From Circinella minor (lineage: Eukaryota > Mucoromycota > Mucoromycetes > Mucorales > Lichtheimiaceae), in assembly GCA_016758965.1 (NCBI GenBank), contig JAEPRB010000256.1:1-55176 (forward strand): a DNA stretch of 55,176 bases, written 5' to 3'. The notes under the pieces were generated by a model. The model saw nothing but the letters and a program-made list of their open reading frames with translations, was not told where the DNA came from and did no database searches. This document shows, in pieces, positions 23,450 to 35,030 of this stretch; positions within the stretch are counted from its first letter, which is position 1; every line of letters starts with the position of its first letter. The translations under genes were made by a program, and so were the position numbers.

Positions 23450-24337
23450 CAGGTTATTAAACGGGGGATGGAAAAAATGTAAGCGGAAATACGTACACGA
23501 GTCTTTTGCAGGAAGTTCTTATAGATTTGATACCATACATAGGTAGCTTTATAATTTGTATTTTGAGAAAGAAAGGTGAAAAAAAGATTATATCACATGA
23601 GAAAGGTGCATTTTCGATGACGGTCCTTGACTGGATCAATTAAATTCTTATGAGCTGGAGTATTCAGGGTATCTCGTTTGAATTCAACTGGAATAGTTCC
23701 TGGTTGTTTTCCATTTATGTTCGCATGGAGCTTGGTCATAATCTTGTTGATACGTAACAATGTATTGAGCGTCGTCCTCGAAACAAGCTTTGATAATTGG
23801 GCAAGAGAATTTGGAAATTCGATATACGCCAATTCACTCAATATATAAATTGCCTCATATTTCAACTTTATTCCATAAAATCGCAAATCAAATCCTATTT
23901 TATACAGTTAACTCATATCTCTTATTTATCATGTTAACCAACTTTTCTTAATATATATATATATATTTACCATGAATTTGAAAAACAATTGGAGAATATG
24001 TAATGTCATTGTCGATCGATCGATGTTTTACAAAAGATGCTCAATCGTACAAGATCACGGCCTAGACTATCACAATTACGGGAAGGTTCCGCGGCTTTTG
24101 CCTCGCCGTATCCAATGCCATCGACAAAGTCTGGTTGGGTCAGTATCGAAACGACTGCACCAGGTCTACTACGAGAAGCCTTGTTTCTTCCTTGTTGAGT
24201 GATCTTATTAGTCCAGCGTAAAAATAATTGTTTTTTCAGGGTCACCTAAAATTGGATTAAGAAGTGGATCATTCCAGAAATCAGTTTCACTGATGCACGA
24301 TATGTCACCAGTGGGCTGGTTGGGGAGTCTTTGAATC
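23450..24337 (-). pseudogene. Decayed Mucoromycota hypothetical-family gene (DFW...LRWTNK type)
   Basis: Read on the minus strand, the order is: SETDFWNDPLLNPILGDPEK at about 24290-24225, a frameshift at about 24215, FLRWTNK, then GYGEAKAAEP and LGRDLVRLSIFCKTSIDRQ to about 24006. After a gap that may be an intron (24005-23887) comes RFYGIKLKYEAIYILSELAYIEFPNS. This block order (DFW, LLRWTN, GFGEVK, DL-RLG-FCK-AID, then a beta-rich segment with IP-SL) matches large families of uncharacterised genes that I know from Mucorales genomes. Their function is unknown. The frameshift and missing N-terminus make this a pseudogene. Confidence 0.55.
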
Positions 24338-24419
24338 CTAGCAATATATATATATATATATATATACACGTGGGTTGAATGCATGGTTCAAAAAATATTT
24401 CAATTTACATTCATATAAA

Positions 24420-24916
24420 TATGACCTGCTGCTCGGAAAGTAAGTGATTTTACCTCGCACGCAAGTCGCTGTGGTTGCCACAAATGTCATCGCCAATTTT
24501 CTGTTTTCCCTGATACAACGAACCTCGATTACTCTGGTTTTGACATTAATAACTGGGTATTACGTACAATGAAAGATAATCGGGAGCATGCTGAACAATG
24601 GTGACGTGCTGAAACAATGACTGAACGACGAGAACATGAGCGCGAAAATGGTACAAGATGGTCCGAACTCCATAGACTTCAATATTTCGATTCTGTCCGT
24701 TGTACTATCGTCGACCCGATGCATAATTTATTCCTTGGGACAGCAAAACGAATGACCAAAGTCTGGCTTAATAGAGGTTTTCTTACGGCAATTAGTGCTC
24801 GCCGCTTCCATGGCAAGTTGCTTGAAGGAATGAAAACGGGTTGCAATGTTGATACCCTCAGTCATGACCGGTACATCAGACACTTGACCAAAATAGTAGC
24901 CTTCGGGAAGTCGTAA
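24420..24916 (+). pseudogene. Tnp2-like transposase fragment with internal stop
   Basis: One frame reads a CxxC zinc-knuckle-like segment (CGCHKCHRQF), then DYSGFDINNWVLRT and EHAEQW, a TGA at about 24601, and then in the same frame RLQYFDSVRCTIVDPMHNLFLGTAKRMTKVW. The YFD-R-V-DPMHNLFLGTAK block is typical of the Tnp2/CACTA-related transposases that are abundant in fungi. The open frame ends at 24916, where it meets opposite-strand coding remnants, so both the N- and C-terminal domains are missing. This is a dead fragment. Confidence 0.65.
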
Positions 24917-26042
24917 AGATGGGGCCGGTAAATTACCAAGGAAAGCATCGATATCATCAGGCACAGAGAAGGGATTGGGACGAGAAGAGACACCAAACAA
25001 AGGCGGTCTATACGGGGTCTAATTGTGACATATTAGCCAATCCATTATTACTTTCATTATATAAAAAACCATCATAATCCCCGCCGTACAAACACACAAT
25101 CCACTCCACTCTCATATTGTTTTTTCTCGAAAATTGCCACTTACTGTAACATCTATTGATTCGTTGTCGAAATATTCATGAAAAGTATTACTACTGAAAC
25201 TTTATTATTATTATCGTAAGCCATCTGCTGTTCAAGTAACATATCTGCTCCTGCGGTGGTGGATAGTGGTGCTTCAGGTGCCTAATTCGGTATATTGTGG
25301 GGATAACCTCAATAAGAATCTGACTTCTTATCCCACTTTTTTCTCCTCTACTTGCTTTTTATTCATGGCTTTCCACTTACCATAGAGACCCTTTGTCGTT
25401 GTTGTTGAGAATGTTGTTGTTCTTCATCCTCCATATTTTCCCGAGCTCTTTTATGAAGCTGTCGTTCAGCCTGAAAATATAAGTGTCAGGAGATAAGGTC
25501 AATCAATATATGGATTATAATCTTTTTAAAAGTATTGAAGAAAATCAATAGCATATCCTTTTTTCTTCTTCTAATCGTTCATACAGAAATAGTTTGTATT
25601 GGTATTTGGTATTTGTTTCAACTGTTTGTACTTCAGTATTTCGCCAATATTCATCAATTTTAGGTCCTTGAAGAATCTATAAATGAAGTCAAAAACAGGA
25701 CATTTTTATAAGATTTCAAACGAAATGCTTCAAACACAAATTCTAAACAGTTTATACTAATATAATCTAATCAAATTAGTTCATCTTATTTACCTGGAAA
25801 TTATTATTTCGTTGATTTTCTAACCAACTCTTCCACTTCGATTTGCGTTTACATTCTCGTAAGCAATAGCCAACAACTTTTTTGAATTCCCATTCACCGT
25901 GTTCACGTTTACTGAAGTTAAAATGTTTGTAGAAATCTACGATATTGAAGCGCGGTTTACAAAAGTTTTTTTTTTCAAGTATTTTACGCTGTTCATGGAG
26001 GAACTTGTTGGTTGCTTTTTTCGAACGTGTCTGCTGTGTCAT
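24890..26042 (-). pseudogene. Broken multi-exon gene of unknown family
   Basis: Minus-strand exons can be traced: 26042-about 25794 (begins MTQQTRSKKATNKF and ends at GTAAATAAG), 25677-about 25560 (GPKIDEYWRNTEVQTVETNTKYQY), 25471-25382 (Gln-rich, between TTTTCAG and GTAAGTGG), about 25279-25150, and about 25019-24890 (PYRPPLFGVSSRPNPFSVPDDIDAFLG). The second exon's donor has become GGATATGC and the fourth needs a frameshift, so the gene is probably broken. The last exon runs directly into the opposite-strand Tnp2 fragment. I do not recognise the product. It may be the N-terminal part of a transposon-encoded protein. Confidence 0.45.
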
Positions 26043-27629
26043 TCTGAAAAGAGCGTGTTCTTTTTATTTGTGAATAAAAAAGAGTGTGTTCATTATGCAT
26101 GTTAACCTTGATGTTTTTTTAAGTCCGACGAATAATTTAAAAATGGTTGTGGCTCTGAGCCCAAAAAATGAATGTTCACAAAGTATACTGATAGCGTGAG
26201 GTTGTCAATACAAAATATAAAAATCAGTGTCTAATTCCAAATAGAAATGAATCTCAATTCAAATACATATCAGTTGGGATTATACCGATATACCAAACAA
26301 TAATTTATGGTATATAGTGTTAAATACGAACGAACAAATCTATAGACCAAATATAAAACTCTTAACTTTCCATCCTTCATCTTTCCTGTGTTTCCTGTAA
26401 TCCAAAATATACACTGCAAAAATTATCATGCAAAGACCTGATACCAACCGGTCATTATTTCTTGTAGATTCCGACTTAATGACCAGATACTGACCTAATA
26501 CTAACTATCACCGTAAAAAAAATCAAAAATTGGCGACTTTCGGCGACTCTTCTCTATAGTATATAATTTGGGTAGTTACCTTAAAACCCATCTATTTGTT
26601 ACACGAATATGTATATATATAGACTGATTTTTTTTTCTTTACGGAGAAAACCAAGCTTTTCTTTGTTTGCTGATACGCAAACCCCTGCGTGTATATTTGA
26701 TATTGTAATAAATTTAGTGCATCTCTGACGCGGGTTGTTTTACGTATTTTTCTTTTTTGTTACAGTATAAGAGCGTTTCATTTTTATAGGTAGCACTACT
26801 ACTCAGCAACAAAATTTAAGATACATCATTGATGAAGGGGTTAGAGTTCCACCAATCATTTTTCATTTTATTATATATATATCCTCATTCTTTACATCAA
26901 GATACGTAGGACAATTAAAAAAAAGTAATAATGAAGCTTTTAATTAGTTCTTTATTTATAGTTACAATATGTTTTCATTAACCAAACATGTAGCATATTA
27001 TGAGAAATAAACAAAATAATAAAGTTTATCATGACGATTAAAAACGAATGATAATATAAACAAAAGTTATTTCCTAAGTGTGAGCATTAGTTCTCTTAAA
27101 TAATTATGCACACATGGTACTGTATTGTATATACTTCATCTCATACAAATAATATATAAATATCCTTTTTTTGCTTGTGGATGACATATTTACTTATTGG
27201 CAATGATCAACTTGACAAGTTTTTTTGAACAGTAAGGGTCGATATTTTCCACTTTTCTATACGTATATATAACTAAACAGCATTTTATATGACTCAACAA
27301 TGAATTCTCATCTCTTCTGTATACATACATGTTGCTAGTGCAATTAAAACTAAGTATAGTGTGTTATAAAAGAAAAAAAAGTACAAAAAATCTATGCTGT
27401 TATTATTATTATTATTATGGTTATATTAAAATAAAAAAATATTAATATAGGTATCCAGAAAAAAAGTAATAATACCAAGTAGAAGCAAAAATAAGTAAAG
27501 TATATAGACTAAAATAATTAATTATTATTCATAATGTTACTATATTCATTATGTAGCTCTGTATCTATGTGTTTATTGATTATTATACAAAGAAACAAAG
27601 AAATTATTTTATGTTATAAATTTTACTTA
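26043..27629. other. AT-rich intergenic DNA, no gene seen
   Basis: This 1.6 kb has no open frame of note, no structured RNA that I can recognise and no obvious inverted repeats. It separates the transposon graveyard from the next live gene group. Confidence 0.6.
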
Positions 27630-28546
27630 TTATTGATGATCTTTAAAAATGAAATCATAATCTTGACGAAGTGTAGCTAAAGTACCATTTAGTGCTATTA
27701 AACCTACAAGATAAACAAAACACGGCATGACCCCGCCCCAATGGAAAAGAATTAATACTTTGTTATACAAAAAATATGTGGTAACTACTTTTACCTATCG
27801 TGTTACTCGATTTAAAAATCTGCTTATAGATTGAAGCTATTAATTGAAAGATCCAAGAACAAGCCCCTAATTTTTATACTACTTATCAGTATACAATGAC
27901 AGTGACAAATATTACCATTGCTGCTGCTACTTTTCATTATATAAAGTGTTAAAAAAATCAAGTTAATGAAAGAATGAGTACTAACATATTATGACACCGC
28001 AGAAGATGGATGGTGAATATACGACGTATATACCATATTTGTCTTGTCGTATTTCATTTAATTTTGCTAAAGTCATTTGTTGCTGTAATATAGCCAGTTG
28101 ATTCTCGTCATTTGACAGACCGTGACCTTGCGATCCGGTTCTAGTCTGAACCATTGTGTACTCTGTTCGTAATGGAAACATTGGCTGGCTATCTTCTAAT
28201 AAAACTATATCAGCATTTCGTCTTCGTCTTCTTCTTCTAGTACTCCTTGGTACTTCCACAGGCGCTTCCACGGGTGTTACAAAAAAATATTTGTAATAGG
28301 CGGCTACTGATAAAGTAAATAGTACACATCCGACCATAAAGATAATAGCAATTGTAGAAAAACTTGAAATATCTAAAATATCATAATAAGATTGCCATAA
28401 TATTTTAAAGTTAGTAATGTTACAAATGAGCGGTATAACGTAATTAGTGACGATATTGATATGATAGAAATTTGAAGTTGGTATTATTTGTAAGATTGTA
28501 AAGGTAATAAAATCGGTAGATCAATAATACCATAGAGCATCGTCAT
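27630..28546 (-). CDS. Small membrane protein with two hydrophobic segments (unknown)
   Basis: The three predicted exons are 28546-28531, 28372-27986 and 27703-27630, for 158 residues. The first intron contains a perfect TACTAAC branch site and ends TTTTAG; the second begins GTTAGT, a donor also used in the DUR3 gene. A TATA-like GTATAAAAG lies about 70 bp before the start. Residues about 8-30 (STIAIIFMVGCVLFTLSVAA) form one membrane segment, followed by an Arg cluster (STRRRRRRRNAD) and a soluble middle. A second hydrophobic stretch near residues 115-138 (VVYSPSIFCGVIICLIAL) comes close to the end. Both ends may lie on the same side of the membrane. I do not recognise a family. The 16-base first exon is the least certain part. 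Confidence 0.55.
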
Positions 28547-29253
28547 AGTAATAACAGTAACAGTAACACAGGGTGATTAGCTAGTAGTAAAATTTTAAAA
28601 TTAAGAGATGGCTTTTATACTTTATGTCATGGCATTTTATATAATACATTATGATTTTTTTCATCATTGACATATCCTATATACATTGATAATAAAGAGA
28701 TGGTTCATTTTGTTTAACTGGCTGTTCATTCTCTATTGGTTTGGTTTATTATATCAGTGACAAGTAATATACCATAATATATATAAAAAAAATTACCCTA
28801 GAGGAGCTATTAAAAAAGGTTTATAATATAGCAAAAAAAAAAAGAAGAAGAGTATTATTATAACCAAGTTATGCTTATTGTTATAGCTGTTAATGACACA
28901 AGAAAAGAATAAAGATTTATAAAAATATATCATGTTCTTTGTTGTTTATAATGAGTTGTTCAAAAAATGGATTTTGATTCGTTACGTATAACTTATGAAA
29001 AGGTAAAAGATGAACAAAGAGCTTCGGCTGAGTTCTCATCAACTGAATAAAAAAAATTAAATACAGAAAGATCCACTAAAGTTAATAAAGGCCATATAAA
29101 CCTTATAAGAGAGTATTGTAGGAAAATGAAAAAAAGGCATTAATGAAATAGAATATTAAATAAAATTAACTATAATACAAAGAAAAGAAAAATGACAGAA
29201 AAATAAAAAGCAATCATATACATTTAAAGCTTCATATATATGTAAAGAAATAT
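28547..29253. other. Intergenic DNA between tandem minus-strand genes
   Basis: This holds the promoter of the small membrane protein (TATA-like element near 28615-28622, minus strand) and the 3' flank of the DUR3-type gene. Nothing else is visible. Confidence 0.55.
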
Positions 29254-32200
29254 TTAGGCCTTCTTTTCTTGAACAATAACATTTTGATTGCTTTCTGAGA
29301 TACCGGCTTCATTTATGGTCTTTGGTAATCCAATATTACGACGTCCACGAATATCGTCCCAAAGAGCTTTAACGATAATTATAGTATCTGTACGAGCTTC
29401 CCATAATGGATAAAGACCCACCATAAATGTGCTGAAAAAGACCCAGATAATGCCAACAATGACCCAACCACGAAAGAATGATAATGAAAATACATATTGA
29501 GAACCAAGCATGGGCATTGGCCATAAAATGAACAATGACAAGGCTAATATAATGCTGGAAATCTTGGCGAATCTGGCCGATTTAGCCATACGAATTTGTT
29601 CGTCGTCAGCTTCTTTTTCATTTGATGATGACGATGACAATGAGTCTTCAGTTGCTGATAATTCATTTTCAGGCTTGGGTTGTTCTTGATCGGGGTGTAC
29701 AATCGTATCAGTGTGCACTTGTTTAATTTGACGAGTACCATCAAATGTATAGTTCTGTGGCCAAATGAAGGAGATAGGAAGTGTAATAAGTACAGGAGAG
29801 AACAAAGCAACGAGGTTACCAGCCAACATGGGATAATTTTGGTTAGAAGTGAAGACAGTGATTTCGCCATAAAGTGCTTGAGTAGTGACGAGCCAAGCAA
29901 TCAAAGAGCAACAAAGACCAAAAATGGGAGCAATAGCAGCAGCATAAAGATTTTGTTTTCCCCAAAGCAATGTAAGTGTAAGTGGAATAACAGCAGATGA
30001 AATCAAAACACCCATCTATTCGTCATTATATTTATCGCATGATGAAGAAATAGTTAATAAAATGATTAATTTTTTTTAGCACCAAACTGATCGAAAAAAA
30101 GCTTTTGGAGATTACCAATTTGTACAAATAGCCTAAATTAATACCAGTAAGGTTAAGTAATGTAGCTAAAACACCCATAATGATACCAAAACTGAGAACA
30201 GAAATATGAGAGAAACGGATGATTGTCTTGTCGGTAGCCTATCATAATAATAAATTTTACTCATCTTTTTCTTACAAAAATAAAAACAAACAAGGGACAC
30301 TAGTCCATTATAATATCCAATAAAATAATATACTTACGTCAGGACGAATGTAGGCACGGAAAATATCATAAGTAAAAATGGATGAAACAGCAATTAATTC
30401 AGCCGATGCAGCACTAGTAACTGCAAAAAAGACTAGTAGCAAGCAAATCCAGGCACCAGCAGATCCTAATAATGCAACGCATGCATTAGGCAACACCAAC
30501 CCAGCAGTGATTTCTTCATCAGTAAGAGAAATACCTAAAGCACGACCAGTCAAACCCATTGTAGTAGCCAATGTAAAAGGAATGGCATACCAGGATAAAC
30601 CACCAAGCAAGTAAGCTTTAACACAATGAGCTATATATTTATTTACCAGCAATAAATTACATACGTAATTAGTCGGAAGAGACTATTTGTTTTGTTTTTT
30701 CGTTTCATTGATATAAACATATAAGAAAAGCAGAAAACATACCAGGATGAGCAGCAACAGCACGTTGCCAATAAGCGTTGTCAACAAACACAGTACCAAA
30801 ATTACCAACAATATTGACTACAAAAATAATACATAAAATAAAGTATAAGGAATAGAATCTATACATGATAATATAATTAACATTACAATCACTCACCGAT
30901 ACCAAAAATCAACGCTTGTACTGAAGACATGGTAAGAAGGGAGCCTTGAGCATTATCGGTAATAGGGTTTTGAGCACTGGCCATTTCCAACAACTCATAC
31001 ATGCGTTCAATGGAACCAATGTGGGGTGATGAAGTGTAAACAGTAAATACAAGGTACAAGATAATAATAAGAATAACCGCAGTATGTCTATCATAACATG
31101 ATATATATAAATATTTATGCGATTGGTCTTTTTTATACCTTTTATGCATTTATGTTTATGTTTTATCAGATGTCTTTCTTTTTTACACTACTTACGTATA
31201 ATCAGAAAGGAAGGTTGCCTTAATACCGCCAAAAAGAGTATATACAATAACACCAAGAGGTAGTAAAAAGCATGCTGCAATGACATGCATTCCTGTAAGA
31301 TAAGAAACAACTGCAGAGCCACCAAGTAAAAGCATAGCTGTAACGATCTATTAACAATAAATAACATTGTTTAAAAATGTTTACGTAGGATATGACTCTC
31401 CATACATTATTTCTTTTTGTTTACTCCAAAAAGAAGAAAGATATTATAATTTTTTACTAACGATATTGGTAATTAATGAAAAGACAAGATATACAAAATG
31501 AGTGCCACGTCCATAACGGGCTCGTACAACCTAAATAAATACATATATAGAAATGATTATTGTTACGTATCATTATGATATTAAAAGAAAATAGTGTTAG
31601 ATACTATGATTATCAGAAAATCATATATAAATATTTTTACAGTATATACCTCAAGACAAGTGTGAGCATTGGGGGCACGACGTTTTAATTCAATAGCAAG
31701 TACAGAAAAAAGTAAGACTTGAACACAAGCACCCGAGGCATACCATAATGGACCGGAAACACCATAACGATAAGCGACTTCGGTACTAGTTAATAATGTA
31801 GCGGCCCAAGTCCAACTATCCAAGAGCAACTGATCGTTAAAAAAATTGGAGAACTTGAAATTTTATTTGTATGGTCATATCTCTTTTAATAAGAAAAGGT
31901 CATTTTTACCTCGATACAATAGCACTGGCAATCAAACCTGTTTTGACACTTCTTTGAGCGGTGTTAAACATTTCAGAAGACTGTACTTCATGAAGATAAC
32001 GCTTAAGAAGCCATGTAAGGCCAACCATGAGGAATGTAAAAGCCGCGCCAAATCTAATAATCAAGATTTATTTATCATCTAGTATATAAGTACTTTGATT
32101 CTTTCCTTTTATTTTATCCAATGCAGATATATATAATGGTAAGTGTAGTAATTACCCTACGACGACTCCATAACCAACACCTATATAACAAACAAAACAT

Positions 32201-32321
32201 GTAGATAAATGGGTTTAATATTTTTTTTTCTTATATGCTCTAAATAAGGATAGGGAGGTTAAGAAAATAAGAAAAGATAAAGTGCAGTAGATATTTTATT
32301 ACCTTGCGATAATTCAGCCAT
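29254..32321 (-). CDS. DUR3: Urea/polyamine active transporter (sodium:solute symporter family)
   Basis: This is a plasma-membrane importer of urea and polyamines. The 11 exons are 32321-32303, 32180-32156, 32053-31910, 31815-31650, 31530-31462, 31347-31196, 31087-30897, 30817-30743, 30630-30338, 30238-30116 and 30015-29254. All phases agree and give 672 residues. The order matches yeast Dur3: GYGVVVG at the N-terminus, [93 protein letters not shown], and [12 protein letters not shown] near the end. About 14-15 hydrophobic segments are expected for the family. The C-terminal loop holds a Ser/Glu-rich cytosolic stretch. Several introns lack stops in one frame, so exon ends were set by alignment with the family. 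It is functionally linked to arginase, which makes urea. Confidence 0.95.
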
Positions 32322-33154
32322 TTTTGATTATAACTTAAACTTTAACGAAAATAAAGTTAATGGAAAATACGTAATTAATAAAAAAAAAACAATGGAACAA
32401 CTTATATGAAAATCTGTTGAATCTCTTTTTATATACGAAATGCAAAGTCCATTTTGAAATTTTTTGTTATTATTTCAGATAAAAAAAAAATAAAGATAAT
32501 AGAATGCATGTATATAGATACGAAAAGTCAAAAAGTACATTGATAAAAAGAAATAAACTAATCCTTATTTCGCAATGGCAACAATCCTGTTGTTCCAAAT
32601 CAAGTTGGTGACACATTCACATAGCTATATGCCGATTGTCTTATTTCCATCTGAAAGATAAATCATTTTTATAACATAGATACCAGATAATTCTGTGTAT
32701 CAATTATTCACTATTTTAGCATGCTTCACACAGCCTCACTGTTATTTATTTCAAAGATGATAAAAAACCAAAACATACTGTTATCTATTTCTATTTCCAT
32801 TATTGTAACAAAAAAAAAACTTTATCCAAGGAATTTTTAATAAATCTTTACATATATCTTAATGATCTCATAATAATATCTTTAATAATTGATAGAGATT
32901 TTTATTTATTTATCAGTGTATAATCTAGAATAAATGGTTATGATTATTATTGTGATTAATTGGATGAATCGTTTAAATTTGATCATCATTATTACAAACG
33001 AAAATAAAAAACAGAAAGAAATTATTTATCTTATCAAAAAAAAAAAAGTTATTCCCGTTTCCTCTCTTTCCAAAATAGTAAAATGTTGAAAGCAACAGTT
33101 TTGTTAGTTTCGAACTGATAAAGAATTTCGTTAGAAACCTCTTTATTATTTTTC
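32322..33154. other. DUR3 promoter region
   Basis: Several GATA words (AGATAA, TGATAA) lie upstream of the DUR3 start, for example in 32480-32660. GATA factors regulate nitrogen-source genes in fungi, but in DNA this AT-rich such words are expected by chance. No gene is seen. Confidence 0.4.
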
Positions 33155-34513
33155 CTATGATTTTTTTGGGTACCACACGGCTCCTCGGCATGATCCTTTT
33201 CCAAGTGCATCGGTGATTTGATAACGTTCCCTTCCGTTCACATAAAAGTAAAGCATTATTTCACTTAGTTGTCCTCCGCGATTACAATTAAGCATGATCT
33301 TGGCTTCAAAGAACTGTTGCAAGGCTTCTCTCATTGATTCTGAACTATACCACCCTCCAGGAAATATACCAGCCACACTATTTTTTTTATCAATTAAATC
33401 TTCTATCCATTCATCCATCCATCTTGTGTCAAAAAAAAAAGAGTAACAGCTTACTTGAGGACACCATAGATATCATAATCTTCTCTTAGATATAAAACTT
33501 GCTAAATTCGGAAAATCCAAAGTTGTGTTATTTTTTTTTTCGGCCCCAACCGTATATTTTAAAAGTAATTATTATTATTATTATACATTCATAGACACAT
33601 ACACATTTCATCTCTATATCTTACCTCGAAATATTCTTCCAAGTCTTGGAATTTCCGATAACTATCACCATAACAAACAGGACGTAATGTGCTTACACAT
33701 GTCCCATGCTTGGTCCACTCGTGTGACCAAAACCTTAAAAAAAACAAAGGTAAAGATTTATCACTTTCTGAGCTTTTTTATTTTATTTTCGTTTCTATGA
33801 TTCCTACCAATTGTCATCGCCTTTGTAACTAGGCCAGTATGTCCTCATTCTTCGATGGAGATCTGGGTTGATTCTTTTTAATATATTTCCTACTTGATTC
33901 GAGGATCTTGTTCTATCACATCCTCTTGAAGGTGCTCTGCCACCCGCACTATATAATAAAAAATCTATATGTATAAAAAATCTCTTTTTTCTTCTCATTT
34001 GCCACAGATGATAAATAATTATATTACCATGTATCAGGCCATAATCCTAATATAAAAAAGAATGTCAGAAAAACTATTAGCTCAAGAATATTCCTTTGAT
34101 ATACATATATATGTATATACAATTACAAAATACCAGTCCATTTATATTATTACTATTACCATGAATTGTAAATTCATCATCTGGTCCATATCCAGGAACC
34201 CATTGTAGCGCAAGTACGACTAGTCCATATTTTGGTGAACAGCAAGTATCTACTTGTTGATTACCCCAATGACATGATAAGACACTTCCTGAAAATAATT
34301 TTGTATGTGCAAAACGTACATTGCATTATATTGCGTGAGATATTTTATATGTGATTGCTTCTTCTCACTCTCTTTTTCTTGTCTCTTTTTTTATTTACTA
34401 TTGCAACTGGGGCCATCATCCATTGTTGTAAGTACTTTTTGATTTACATCAAAAGCAATAGCATGTGGGAATAATAAACATAACGATAATAAAAAGTGAA
34501 AAAACCGTTTCAT
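33155..34513 (-). CDS. Secreted ribonuclease T2 (RNase Rh-like)
   Basis: This enzyme cleaves single-stranded RNA through 2',3'-cyclic phosphates outside the cell. The seven exons are 34513-34399, 34288-34160, 34046-34028, 33948-33808, 33733-33625, 33501-33455 and 33422-33155; phases fit, giving 275 residues. Residues 1-20 (MKRFFHFLLSLC...AIA) are a signal peptide. Conserved T2 active-site blocks are both present: FTIHGLWPD (CAS I) and SHEWTKHGTC (CAS II), with the catalytic His residues. Disulphide cysteines fit the family (DTCCSPKYGL, RGCD, GTCVSTLRPVCYG, MLNCNRGG, GSCRGAV). The whole order closely follows Rhizopus RNase Rh, including GKGSCRG near the C-terminus. It sits beside DUR3, which suits scavenging of phosphate and nitrogen, but co-regulation is only inferred. 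Confidence 0.95.
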
Positions 34514-35030
34514 TTTTCTCCTTGATAAATTGAAAAAATTGAAAAAATTGAAAAAGAAAAGGGAAAAGGGATAATTGATAAAAATGAAACCGATTGCATC
34601 AGGTGAAAGTAATAAAAAGTGTTTCGTGACCTTCAGTTTTTTTTTCTATCATGCGTATCGATAAAGGTTGTCGATTGGAGGCGTTTATCGCCAAACCAAA
34701 ATGCATTCTCTTTATTTATTTATTTATTTTTCTTTTCCTACAGAAAAGAGAGAAGGAGCGGGGGTTGTCAAGGTGACCAACAAAGATTTACTAAAAAAAA
34801 CAGACATAACTTTTCCAGTAGAGTATTATATTTTAAAACAAACAAAAAAATAAACTTTGTTTAAAAAAAATCAAAAAATGGTATTCATGATTTATGGAAA
34901 AAAAAAAAAAAAAAGTAAGAAACAGCGAATCTTTCTTTTTCATGAGAAAGAGAGAGAGAGAGAGAGAAAGAAAATATACAGTTTACGAAAAAATCGTAAA
35001 AAAAATAGAACGATAAAAAAAGAAAACAAA
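34514..35030. other. Upstream region of the RNase gene, low complexity
   Basis: Simple-sequence DNA dominates: a repeated AAAAAATTG block just upstream of the RNase start, TTTATTTATT runs, a poly-A tract near 34899-34914 and a GA run near 34947-34967. A short plus-strand open segment after CTACAG near 34743 has no recognisable product. Confidence 0.45.

Noticed and set aside
32480..32660. Nitrogen-control GATA sites in the DUR3 promoter
   Set aside because: GATAA words are frequent by chance in DNA this AT-rich. No clustered or spaced pair distinguishes them.
34619..34864. Small plus-strand gene ahead of the repeat island
   Set aside because: It is composed of low-complexity translation with only a short ordinary segment, no continuation and no recognisable product.
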